A program made the position numbers and the translations under genes. A stretch of DNA of 64,000 nucleotides, taken from NCBI GenBank assembly GCA_036971475.1, contig JBAIZL010000001.1, positions 281,509,925 to 281,573,924 of the forward strand. The letters are read 5' to 3'. Of this stretch, positions 1 to 9,437 are shown one piece after another (position 1 is the first letter of the stretch; each line of letters begins with the position of its first letter). This DNA comes from Prosapia bicincta (Eukaryota; Arthropoda; Insecta; Hemiptera; Cercopidae). Below the pieces are notes generated by a model. The model did not search any database and had not been told where the DNA came from. It was given only the letters and a program-made list of their open reading frames with translations.

Positions 1-236
1 ATCGAGATAGTTTAAATAAAAATCTGAAGTCAAAATGTTTTAAATAATGTAATTAAATTTTTAAATAATAATATAAATTGAACAAATCCAAGAGCGTACT
101 AATAAAATAAATAAATAAATGAATTTGAATAAGGATCTAGTCGAAAGAGCGGGTAGGAACCATCTGGCCTAAACCAAATCGAAAAGAAAGGAATAAGTAC
201 ATAAATAAATAATTGAATATTAAATAGTAAATCAAA
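1..236 (+). other. Leader upstream of gag-like ORF
   Basis: AT-rich, no ORF. It is probably the untranslated internal region between the off-window 5' LTR and gag. No primer-binding site is recognised, which is expected if that site lies before the window. Confidence 0.4.
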
Positions 237-1613
237 ATGTCAAAACCCGAGATAGATAAATTGATGGCCTTTTTCAAGGCAAAGGAGGAAAAAGACAAAG
301 AAGAGCGAGAGAAGGAGAAGGCGGAAGCAAGACAAAGAGAGAAAGAGAGAGATGAAAAAGAGAAACGATTGAGAGAGGAGGAGAAACAATTGAGAGAGAA
401 AGAGAGGGAGGAAGCAAAACAAAGGGAGAAGGAGAGAGATGAAAAAGAGAAACGATTGAGGGAGGAAGCAGAACAAAGGGCGAAGGAGAGAGATGAAAAA
501 GAAAAACAATGGAGAGAGGAAGAAAAACAATTGAGAGAGAAAGAGAGGGAGGAAGCAAAACAGAGAGAGAAGGAGAGAGAAGACAGAGAAAAACAAAAGG
601 AGAAGGAGAGAGAAGACAGAGAAAAACAATGGAGGGAGGAAGAGAAAATGGAAAGACGACATTTATGGGAGGCTTTCCAGGGAAAGTTCGATGACTACCA
701 AAAAGAAAATGAGGCTAAGACAAGTCATATATATGAAAAGTTAAGCGAGCATGAGACAGAAATAGAGAGACTGAAAACTAAAACGGAAACAAAAACGGCT
801 AAATTAAACGAGAAAGTACAGGATATCCAAGAGGACATTAAATCGGTAAAGCAACAAGTTGCAAAGGTAAAGCAAACAGCTGGAGCTGGAATAGTAACAC
901 AAGTTTGCTTACCAAGGGTAATAGACAGGAACGGGGAGGCTACGTACCGTAGGATTGAGTTCTGGGGGAATGACAAGGAAGATCCAATGACATTCCTAGG
1001 GGAAATAGAAGATCTATTTTCTGAAATAGACAATACTATGGACGAGACTGCAAAATTAAGAATAGTAGAACGATATTTGAAAGGGGCAGCGGATGCATGG
1101 TGGAAAGCCATAAAGAACAATACAGAAACTTATTCTGAATTCAGGCAGGAATTCACGGATCATTTCTGGAGTTATCGCCAGCAGGATAGGGTACGCAGAC
1201 AGATAAATCAAGGGCGCTACCATAATAATGGACCATACTCTATGGCAGAGTATTTTATTATGATGGTAAACAGGGCGAAAAACTTAGACCCGATAATCCC
1301 AGAGAACCATCTCATTTTCATGTTAATGAAACACTTTGGGAGTAACGTTCAGCTAGCTAGTGTGGGGAACCCCACAAGTAACATCAAACAAGCGATAGTT
1401 TTCCTACAACAGCTAGACAGCGTTACTGATAACGGCAATGGTAATGGGATCGCTCCAAGAAGTCAACAGAGGCAGGTTGCTCCAAACCAACAACCTAACC
1501 CTAACCCAAGGTCCCATGGTGATACCGCAAAATACCAAGAGACCAAGTATCCTAAAAACCCTCATCCTAAATCGCCTATCCCCGGACCAAGCGACCATAG
1601 GCCAAAAAACTAA
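237..1613 (+). CDS. Gag-like structural protein of an LTR retrotransposon
   Basis: 458 residues. Residues 1 to about 145 are almost entirely Glu, Lys, Arg and Gln in repeated heptad-like blocks (EREEAKQREKERDEKEK recurs), predicting a long coiled coil; the DNA there is a degenerate purine repeat. A second coiled-coil stretch runs to about 215. Residues about 240-390 resemble the capsid-like Gag domain of Ty3/Gypsy elements: FWGNDKEDPMTFLGEIEDLF, then AADAWWKAI, then an FRQEFTDHFW segment. The C-terminus is Pro, Asn and Gln rich and has no CCHC zinc knuckle, so RNA binding would have to come from basic residues. The frame is intact from ATG to stop. The inferred role is particle assembly. The following ORF is in a different frame, so frameshifting or re-initiation would be needed for a joint product. 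Confidence 0.8.
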   Translation: MSKPEIDKLMAFFKAKEEKDKEEREKEKAEARQREKERDEKEKRLREEEKQLREKEREEAKQREKERDEKEKRLREEAEQRAKERDEKEKQWREEEKQLREKEREEAKQREKEREDREKQKEKEREDREKQWREEEKMERRHLWEAFQGKFDDYQKENEAKTSHIYEKLSEHETEIERLKTKTETKTAKLNEKVQDIQEDIKSVKQQVAKVKQTAGAGIVTQVCLPRVIDRNGEATYRRIEFWGNDKEDPMTFLGEIEDLFSEIDNTMDETAKLRIVERYLKGAADAWWKAIKNNTETYSEFRQEFTDHFWSYRQQDRVRRQINQGRYHNNGPYSMAEYFIMMVNRAKNLDPIIPENHLIFMLMKHFGSNVQLASVGNPTSNIKQAIVFLQQLDSVTDNGNGNGIAPRSQQRQVAPNQQPNPNPRSHGDTAKYQETKYPKNPHPKSPIPGPSDHRPKN

Positions 1614-1759
1614 ATATAAGGATCTCTGGCAACAATCAGGGAGATAAGTTAACCAGGTTAGAGATCCGAAGCACAAAGAAGTCAAAAATAATTCAGAGCG
1701 AGAGACCGAAGGAAAAGCCGGTTTACCATCATAATAAGATCAGGCTAGGCGGTTTTTCC

Positions 1760-3217
1760 ATGTCTATTAGGGACGATTTGTTAGAGGAAAGAATTGACTC
1801 GGTTGTAAAACTGGAGAATATAGACCAGTGTCCAGTGATAGAGTGCGAAATTAAAGATCATAAGTTAATTGCACAAGTTGATACAGGTGCCCAAATGTCT
1901 GTGATTAAAACAGAAAAATACATAGCCCTAAAACAAAACGGGGACTTATTCTATGAGCTACCTATAGCTAACGTAGCGATAGTCACAGCATTAGGGTCAA
2001 CCTGTAAACGAGTCAAGTTACAAACGATGCTACCTCTAACATTAAACGGACACACAAAGGAATTTGTTTTCTTGATTGTGGACAATCTACGGGTTGACCT
2101 CATCTTGGGAGCAAATACTTTGTGTGCGTTAAAAGCCCGGATAAACATGGAGAGATCGTTCATGACGTATGAAATTGATGGATATCTGCTGCACCAGGAG
2201 TTTCTGGTTTCGAATAATAATAAAAATAATATAAAACTAGAGATAGGATGTAATAAAATTAATAAAATAACAAACAAAAATACTAACAAAAATGTAATAT
2301 GTTCCGACGTTACAAGCGGGGAACAGGAAATAAATATAATAGATCCGTCTTATATAGACGAACAAATTAACGACGGCAAATTAACACCTGTAGAGCCGAC
2401 ATTGGAGTGCCCGATAGTGAATAGCGTGCAGAAGGGGCTGTTCAAGGGAAAGGATCAGGAAGATGGGTCCTTGTGCGAGTTAGGCGATGACAAACTAAAA
2501 AATAAACAAACACGAAACAAAAATATAACTAAAAATGTAAAATGTTCCACCGATACAAGCGGGGAACAAAAAATAAAACCAAAACAATTGTCAACAAATA
2601 AGGTTAAGAACGAGGTTACCAAAAATTTAAATAACAAATTGTGCGAAAATTCGAGGAAGAGTGAATTATTAAACTGTGAAAGAACGGAATCAAGTAAGCT
2701 AACGGGATTAAACAAAGCAAAAAATGGGTTAACCAAGCCTACAACAAACAAATTAAATAATGACGAGGGAGGATTCAACGAATTAAATAAAAATGGCTAC
2801 AAGCCGAAACAAATAAAATTCCAACAAGTTAGGGAAAGACCTAATTGTCGGGAAACAAATCCGTTAGACTTAACAAGAATTCCAAAGCACTTTAATTCTA
2901 ATCAATCTTGCTTGAAAACGAAGTCCAAATTGTTTGCTAAAAATAAATTTAAAAGTAAATCTCACCAGTATAAAAATTATCAAAATAAACCAAGTAAAAA
3001 TAAATCAAAAACAAAAATAAAATACAGGAATTACGCACAATGGCGTAACACAAAACGCCGAAAGAAAATCAGAACGCGTAAAACATGTCTTAAAATAAAT
3101 ACGATTAAGTTGGAAAATACAAATAATCATTGCATATTAAATAAACAAGAAATGTTGAAGTTACCAGAATTGCTAAACAGTTATTCAGACGTGTTTGATG
3201 AAGAGTTTTATGAATGA
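1760..3217 (+). CDS. Retropepsin (aspartic protease) ORF with Lys/Asn-rich tail, truncated pol
   Basis: 485 residues. The active-site motif VDTGAQMS is at about residues 40-47 and the second family motif DLILGANTL at about 113-121, as in retroviral-type proteases that cut Gag and Pol. Residues about 155-450 are a Lys/Asn-rich low-complexity tail with an internal duplication: a block containing TSGEQ appears twice, about 240 bp apart. The last residues, LPELLNSYSDVFDEE, look like the linker that precedes reverse transcriptase in Gypsy-like Pol, but a stop follows and no transferase domain comes after it. The frame is open a little upstream of the ATG (KPVYHHNKIRLGGFS), so the protein may really start by frameshift from gag. 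The degenerate tail suggests relaxed selection. Confidence 0.75.
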   Translation: MSIRDDLLEERIDSVVKLENIDQCPVIECEIKDHKLIAQVDTGAQMSVIKTEKYIALKQNGDLFYELPIANVAIVTALGSTCKRVKLQTMLPLTLNGHTKEFVFLIVDNLRVDLILGANTLCALKARINMERSFMTYEIDGYLLHQEFLVSNNNKNNIKLEIGCNKINKITNKNTNKNVICSDVTSGEQEINIIDPSYIDEQINDGKLTPVEPTLECPIVNSVQKGLFKGKDQEDGSLCELGDDKLKNKQTRNKNITKNVKCSTDTSGEQKIKPKQLSTNKVKNEVTKNLNNKLCENSRKSELLNCERTESSKLTGLNKAKNGLTKPTTNKLNNDEGGFNELNKNGYKPKQIKFQQVRERPNCRETNPLDLTRIPKHFNSNQSCLKTKSKLFAKNKFKSKSHQYKNYQNKPSKNKSKTKIKYRNYAQWRNTKRRKKIRTRKTCLKINTIKLENTNNHCILNKQEMLKLPELLNSYSDVFDEEFYE

Positions 3218-4985
3218 GTAAAAACTATTTTAAAACTAAATACTATTAAGAAAGGCAGTACAAATAAATAACCGCTGTACTTTTAAATAAACCAGAATTG
3301 TCTAGGTTGAAATAATTTATAATAAAGTATCCAGATGTTTGAATGAAAGACCCACCAAGTCGAACAAATGTAAACAAAGGCTCAAGGTTAAGGGCAATCA
3401 CTTGTGTTTGTAAACAAGGCCACAATGAAATATCCGGTGGACGGGCGGGGAACGAGTTTATAAAAACATTCCTTGCTACAAAATAAGCCGGACGTACCAA
3501 AATAGTAGAGGGCAAAAAAAGCCTAAATGTATTTAAAACAGGACAAAGTCAATAAGATGTTCTACGGAATTTCCAAAAATAAGTTAAAGGGAAATGTTTA
3601 CGGGATATGAAGCAAACTCAGGGACAATAACATGATTTGTTACAATTAATCAAATCAACTGTGTCAACAATTATAAAATATCTTGTAATGTATTCTGTAA
3701 AATTGTATAGGATGTTAAAAACATTAAGAAGTTTTATGACGAGTAAAGGGATTCTAGAATGTGAATTTTACACGCATCATAATCCAGAAAATACGGAAAT
3801 GCCAAATTAGAATATTGTTCAATAATAGAACCAGTACGCGAGCGATAAGCTAAGTTGGGCAGGAATTAAATTGTCAGGATGATTAATAAACTGATTTAAA
3901 GTAAAGACAAGAATAAGCAGTAATTGAATAAGGCTAAATCTAGACTTTAAGATTAGCTACTTATTTGTAAAGGGACGAATGTTAAAATTTAAAACAAACT
4001 ATTTAATAACTAAATCAACATTACAAAAGTATTAGTCAGGAAGTTTGTGTGCTGAGCAAACATTGGCGAGCTACATCCACTGCTTAAGTCAAACAAGCGG
4101 GTTAAATCAAGCAACAATCAGGCAGATAGCAGGCGAATCTTAATAACTTGTACAACAAATACGCGGACAGACCTTTGCAAATCAAACAAGAAATTTGTGT
4201 GCATGAAATAGTGGGTCGTTAGATCAGACTATCACTGTACAATATAAAACAAGAAAACTTGTGTACTAACGATCAAGATCGCAACAATAAGAAACTTTGC
4301 ATTAAAATCAGAAGCAATCAAGAGTTATCAAGTGGACTTCGATAATCTGGACACAAGCCAGTCTTATAAACTGTACAATCTAAAGATAGAGAATTTAAAA
4401 GGCAAGTTTCGTTCCGTTTTAATATGATAAGTAGAATTGTTGTCGTATTTTATTAGAATGTTTACAAGCCAGCTCATTGACCTTGCCAGGTAGTTTGGAA
4501 TGTAGAATCCACGCAATAGTTAGCCGCTAGGAAAGGTTTATCGGAAAGTAAACAAATTAAACTCGATAAACTGTACTTCCACAGCTGACACAATAATACG
4601 TAATACTTAAGATATGAATGGAATATGTTTAAAAAATAGTACTGTAAGATTAGTTAGGTTTTTAATTGCAAGTCATTGTTTTTAAAGCCATAACTAGTAT
4701 AAAATGAAATTGACGTGGTAAATATATAAAGGAAATGACAGCCATCAGTGTGGTGAATGATGTGTAATTTGACAAAATAAAAGTTAGTGTAAACAAATGT
4801 GACTAATAAATTGCTAATTGACTTGTGTTTGAAGTGTTTCAGGGTGAAAACTTCTCAAGAGACAAGAGAATAATTATAAGAAAATTTTGTAATAGAATAA
4901 GATAGTTTAAGTAATAATAAGATAAGGAATTGGTAAAAAACATTTTAACAAAGTAAAACATTTTTAACCTCTCAAACGGGGAAAT
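3218..4985 (+). other. Non-coding 3' internal region of the LTR retrotransposon
   Basis: AT-rich with no ORF of note. At 3240-3345 it carries a diverged second copy of the end of the protease ORF, broken by stops. Short phrases such as TTTGTGTGC recur with variation, suggesting decayed internal repeats. It ends in a purine-rich stretch just before the LTR, a candidate polypurine tract. Confidence 0.5.
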
Positions 4986-5497
4986 TGCAACGGGGTGAGA
5001 GACCGTCGCAAGTGGGAAATAAGTAATTTCCTGTTTTTTAGAAATAAAGCTGTTTTTAAAATAATCAAGTAGGGAATTATACAATTAATAAAGAGGGAAA
5101 AATTAAATAAAACAGTAAATAGAATAGTTAAACCACATTAAAGAATGTTATAAAATAAATTTGTAATAACTAACTAAATTTGAACATCGAGAGTGAAGCG
5201 AAAAAATTCTAAGTGCCTAAAAAAGCTATTTTTCGAACCAAACCACGTAGAACTTTCATCGACATTTCAAAAGAACCACAATAACCTAGAATGAACATTA
5301 GAGAAAACAGAATTCAAAAAACTTAAGAAACAAAAAAGTTACAGCCGTTTAAATAAAATAGACATTTTTCAGTGTTCTAAAATTAATTATCAAACTATGC
5401 AAGCTAAAACAGATTCGTTGCCCGACTTGCCTGTACAAGGAATAAATCGAGTGATAGCAAGCTTTGCAGGCGGGGTGCGGTAGGTTAAATTCACCGC

Positions 5498-5533
5498 TAT
5501 ATATACTTGGTCTCTAAGCCTTTAGAGACAGTC
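5498..5533 (+). promoter_or_regulatory. Core promoter of LTR1 (TATA box and initiator)
   Basis: TATATATA lies at 5498-5505, and an initiator-like ACAGTC about 30 bp further on, near 5528-5533. An 8-bp perfect stem (GTCTCTAA pairing with TTAGAGAC, 5510-5517 with 5522-5529) lies between them. The spacing is that expected for RNA polymerase II, so transcription would start near 5530, leaving about 540 bp of U3 and a very long R-U5. Confidence 0.5.
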
Positions 5534-6491
5534 TGTAAAAATTTTCTAACACGAGGTGCCGCGGGACGCTATGCTGGACCGCGAGTAGAGACCGTCAGCA
5601 GGCCAGATGGACAATAACCTCAGCGCTTTCGACATCCAGGACCACCAAGGATGAAGGCTCCAGACTCAGCCTCCAGGACGCTCGAATAGAGGGAAACCAC
5701 CACCGACGAACCAGGGATGGCGACTTCCGGTGTCCAAGGACCAGGGAATCCAGACGAGGGACCCCAAGGACCGGCAAGAACATCTTTGGCAAGTCATTTT
5801 CTTTATTTGAAATCAGTCACGTCAAATTTAGTTAGTTAATTTTATTAAATTCAAACAAATTTGCAAGCTTAAAACAATGACTTCACTCTTTATAAAATTT
5901 TAATAAATTGTATACTAAGTAAAGAATTTATGTGCTCAGAATATTTAAAATAATGAATATTAAAATTACAAAAGGTTTTTGGCCATAAGCCGTTTATTTA
6001 AAGAAAATGAGAAATTCTCGAATATTATAAATTTAAAAATTAAAGGTCATAAACTATGAATTTACCAATTCCATATAGGAAATAAAATATTATTATGTGT
6101 AATTTTGAAAATGATTTTATGTTATGTCTATGTTATTAATCTATATGCAAAGTATAATTTTTTAAAGCATAAGAAACAAGAAGTAACTCAATGAATTGTT
6201 TTGCTAATATAATTGTGTAATATTTTGAAGGATAAATTTTCTTTTTTATTTCAATAAATAGAGTTAAATATGTCATAAAAATCAAGATTATTTGCATTCC
6301 ATCCTGTGTCAAGTAACCAATAAAAACTGTTTAGCTTTTTCCAACTAATATAAAAATGATTATCAAATCAGTAAACAAATTTAATTAAATTTCATTAAAT
6401 GGCAATAGATAAAGCCTAATGTTTTAAAGAGTTTCTCTCTACTAATTTCATGAGCTAGTCTATAGATTAGTTGGTTTTTTGTTATAAAAGT

Positions 6492-6569
6492 CCAGAGATT
6501 TATCTACTGGCAGATTGTGTTTAAGAGGACACAGGAGCCTTTTAAAATAGGTATTTTTTAAACACAATC
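6492..6569 (+). ncRNA. Two-hairpin RNA motif in LTR1
   Basis: Hairpin 1 is CCAGAGAT (6492-6499) pairing with ATCT and CTGG (6502-6505, 6507-6510). After CAGA, hairpin 2 has a perfect 12-bp stem, GATTGTGTTTAA (6513-6524) with TTAAACACAATC (6558-6569). Its 33-nt loop holds ACACAGGAGCCT (6529-6540). The same arrangement with different stem sequences occurs in the other three LTRs of the window, which argues that the RNA structure is kept. Function unknown. Confidence 0.6.
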
Positions 6570-6615
6570 ATATTTTGCACGTCCCCTTGCTGTTTCTGCA
6601 GATCATCATCAGGTG

Positions 6616-6666
6616 GTAAGCCTCTGTGTTTTTTATGTGTATTATTCTAAATGTGTTTCTTTCCAG
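6616..6666 (+). other. Possible short intron in the LTR1 leader
   Basis: GGTGGTAAG at 6612-6620 and TTTCTTTCCAG ending at 6666 would bound a 51-nt intron about 50 nt after the hairpins. LTR2 and LTR4 have a like pair at the same place. Confidence 0.35.
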
Positions 6667-7008
6667 CTGACTATTAATTTGACATGTGTGACTATACTTA
6701 GACCATACACAATCGATAAACTTATTTAGGAGGGTTTATATGTATTTTAAATAGTAGTCAGCGGGAATAGGCATGTTGTGGGTTTTGCCCTACGAGTAGG
6801 AAACATACACTTAACTCTGGGAGTTTAGCACGGTTTTACCAGCAGGGTGATAGGCAGAGTTTTGGTTGTTTATAAATATGGTTTCTTGTAAACAATTAAA
6901 TTTTAGTATTCTGCAAGAAAGGATTTAAACAACACAACCAACGACCGCGCGTAGTGCTGCGGTGGTAGGGACGTAGAGGTTAGGTTAGGTGGGGGGACGT
7001 ATTCTGCA

Positions 7009-8297
7009 CAGGATGGAATGCAAATAATCTTGATTTTTATGACATATTTAACTCTATTTATTGAAATAAAAAAGAAAATTTATCCTTCAAAATATTACAC
7101 AATTATATTAGCAAAACAATTCATTGAGTTACTTCTTGTTTCTTATGCTTTAAAAAATTATACTTTGCATATAGATTAATAACATAGACATAACATAAAA
7201 TCATTTTCAAAATTACACATAATAATATTTTATTTCCTATATGGAATTGGTAAATTCATAGTTTATGACCTTTAATTTTTAAATTTATAATATTCGAGAA
7301 TTTCTCATTTTCTTTAAATAAACGGCTTATGGCCAAAAACCTTTTGTAATTTTAATATTCATTATTTTAAATATTCTGAGCACATAAATTCTTTACTTAG
7401 TATACAATTTATTAAAATTTTATAAAGAGTGAAGTCATTGTTTTAAGCTTGCAAATTTGTTTGAATTTAATAAAATTAACTAACTAAATTTGACGTGACT
7501 GATTTCAAATAAAGAAAATGACTTGCCAAAGATGTTCTTGCCGGTCCTTGGGGTCCCTCGTCTGGATTCCCTGGTCCTTGGACACCGGAAGTCGCCATCC
7601 CTGGTTCGTCGGTGGTGGTTTCCCTCTATTCGAGCGTCCTGGAGGCTGAGTCTGGAGCCTTCATCCTTGGTGGTCCTGGATGTCGAAAGCGCTGAGGTTA
7701 TTGTCCATCTGGCCTGCTGACGGTCTCTACTCGCGGTCCAGCATAGCGTCCCGCGGCACCTCGTGTTAGAAAATTTTTACAGACTGTCTCTAAAGGCTTA
7801 GAGACCAAGTATATATAGCGGTGAATTTAACCTACCGCACCCCGCCTGCAAAGCTTGCTATCACTCGATTTATTCCTTGTACAGGCAAGTCGGGCAACGA
7901 ATCTGTTTTAGCTTGCATAGTTTGATAATTAATTTTAGAACACTGAAAAATGTCTATTTTATTTAAACGGCTGTAACTTTTTTGTTTCTTAAGTTTTTTG
8001 AATTCTGTTTTCTCTAATGTTCATTCTAGGTTATTGTGGTTCTTTTGAAATGTCGATGAAAGTTCTACGTGGTTTGGTTCGAAAAATAGCTTTTTTAGGC
8101 ACTTAGAATTTTTTCGCTTCACTCTCGATGTTCAAATTTAGTTAGTTATTACAAATTTATTTTATAACATTCTTTAATGTGGTTTAACTATTCTATTTAC
8201 TGTTTTATTTAATTTTTCCCTCTTTATTAATTGTATAATTCCCTACTTGATTATTTTAAAAACAGCTTTATTTCTAAAAAACAGGAAATTACTTATT
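7009..8297 (-). mobile_element. Inverted LTR fragment of the LTR1 family
   Basis: Reverse complement of LTR1 from its position 33 to about 1322. It lacks the outermost 32 bp at the satellite side and its 3' part at the LTR1 side. One reading is an older LTR into which the plus-strand element inserted. The mirrored 65-codon ORFs in the two arms (5595-5792 and 7523-7720) are simply the GC-richer transcription-start region and are not called as genes. Confidence 0.65.
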
Positions 8298-8322
8298 AGA
8301 GTACTTATTACTTAGAAACTAC

Positions 8323-9437
8323 GTTTATTCTGTAAGGTATATATTTAGCCTACGTACTTGTAACTACGTTTATTCTGTATGGTATATATTTAGCCTACGT
8401 ACTTGTAACTACGTTTATACTGTATGGTATATATTTAGCCTAAGTACTTGTAACTACGTTTATTCTGTATGGTATATAGTTAGCCTACGTACTTGTAACT
8501 ACGTTTATTCTGTATGGTATATATTTAGCCTACGTACTTGTAACTACGTTTATTCTGTATGGTATATATTTAGCCTACGTACTTGTAACTACGTTTATTC
8601 TGTATGGTATATATTTAGCATACGTACTTGTAACTACGTTTATTCTGTATGGTATATATTTAGCCTACGTACTTGTAACTACGTTTATTCTGTATGGTAT
8701 ATATTTAGCCTACATACTTGTAACTACGTTTATTCTGTATGGTATATATTTAGCCTACGTACTTGTAACTACGTTTATTCTGTATGGTATATATTTAGCC
8801 TACGTACTTGTAACTACGTTTATTCTGTATGGTATATATTTAGCCTACGTACTTGTAACTACGTTTATTCTGTATGGTATATATTTAGCATACGTACTTG
8901 TAACTACGTTTATTCTGTATGGTATATATTTAGCCTACGTACTTGTAACTACGTTTATTCTGTATGGTATATATTTAGCCTACATACTTGTAACTACGTT
9001 TATTCTGTGTGGTATATATTTAGCCTACGTACTTGTAACTACGTTTATTCTGTATGGTATATATTTAGCCTACGTACTTGTAACTACGTTTATTCTGTAT
9101 GGTATATATTTAGCCTACGTACTTGTAACTACGTTTATTCTGTATGGTATATATTTAGCCTACGTACTTGTAACTACGTTTATTCTGTATGGTATATATT
9201 TAGCATACGTACTTGTAACTACGTTTATTCTGTATGGTATATATTTAGCCTACGTACTTGTAACTACGTTTATTCTGTATGGTATATATTTAGCCTACAT
9301 ACTTGTAACTACGTTTATTCTGTGTGGTATATATTTAGCCTACGTACTTGTAACTACGTTTATTTTGTATGGTATATATTTAGCCTACGTACATGTAATT
9401 ACGTTTATTCTGTATGGTATATATTTAGCCTACGTAC
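8323..9437. repeat. 45-bp satellite, array 1 (about 25 monomers)
   Basis: Tandem 45-bp units containing ACTACGTTTATTCTGTATGG and TTAGCCTACGTACTTGTA. Marker variants TAGCATACG (near 8618, 8888, 9203) and CCTACATAC (near 8709, 8980, 9294) recur at about 270 and 315 bp, that is 6 and 7 monomers, showing a small higher-order repeat. Because 45 is divisible by 3, long 15-residue-periodic ORFs arise; they are not genes. Confidence 0.97.

Larger units (their letters stand above)
1..7008 (+). mobile_element. LTR retrotransposon, 3' portion (gag and protease kept, reverse transcriptase absent)
   Basis: Seen: a gag-like ORF, then a retropepsin ORF in another frame, then non-coding sequence, a purine-rich stretch (CGGGGAAAT) and an LTR starting TGCAACGGGG at 4986. 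The 5' LTR would lie before the window. Known: this order is that of Ty3/Gypsy-like elements. No reverse transcriptase, RNase H or integrase motif is visible between the protease ORF and the LTR, so the element is non-autonomous and would need enzymes from a relative. The 3' LTR ends next to an inverted piece of an LTR of the same family, which may mean it inserted into an older copy. Confidence 0.75.
4986..7008 (+). mobile_element. Long terminal repeat (LTR1), about 2.0 kb
   Basis: It starts TGCAACGGGGTG after a purine-rich tract and is taken to end at ...ATTCTGCA. At 2023 bp it is close to the 2016-bp solo LTR at 9438-11453, which starts TGTAACGGGTTG. Shared landmarks in the same order are a CAAGTCAT motif after a GC-richer block (5785; 10045), a long AT-rich stretch, the two-hairpin motif (6492; 11104), a GTAAG...CAGCTGAC pair, and the end. 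The 3' boundary is less certain than the 5' one, because the other family members end CGTTGCA. Confidence 0.65.
5018..8297. repeat. Palindrome with 1291-bp arms and 698-bp spacer
   Basis: 5018-6308 is the reverse complement of 7007-8297. Corresponding positions sum to 13315 at every point compared, so the arms have no net insertions or deletions, and the compared stretches are identical. The left arm is the body of LTR1. The spacer is the 3' third of LTR1. Confidence 0.85.

Noticed and set aside
240..662. Minus-strand ORFs opposite the gag coiled coil
   Set aside because: Phe/Leu/Ser-rich shadows of a purine-rich coding strand.
1413..1685. Overlapping ORFs at the gag 3' end (minus 1413-1685, plus 1438-1647)
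   Set aside because: Shadows of the gag reading frame without independent support.
6982..6993. Telomere-like GGTTAGGTTAGG (and CCTAACCTAA near 61935)
   Set aside because: Only two units each; too short to be an interstitial telomere tract.
5595..7720. Identical 65-codon ORFs at 5595-5792 (minus) and 7523-7720 (plus)
   Set aside because: They are mirror images in the two palindrome arms, within the GC-richer transcription-start region of the LTR. No start context, no domain, no other support.
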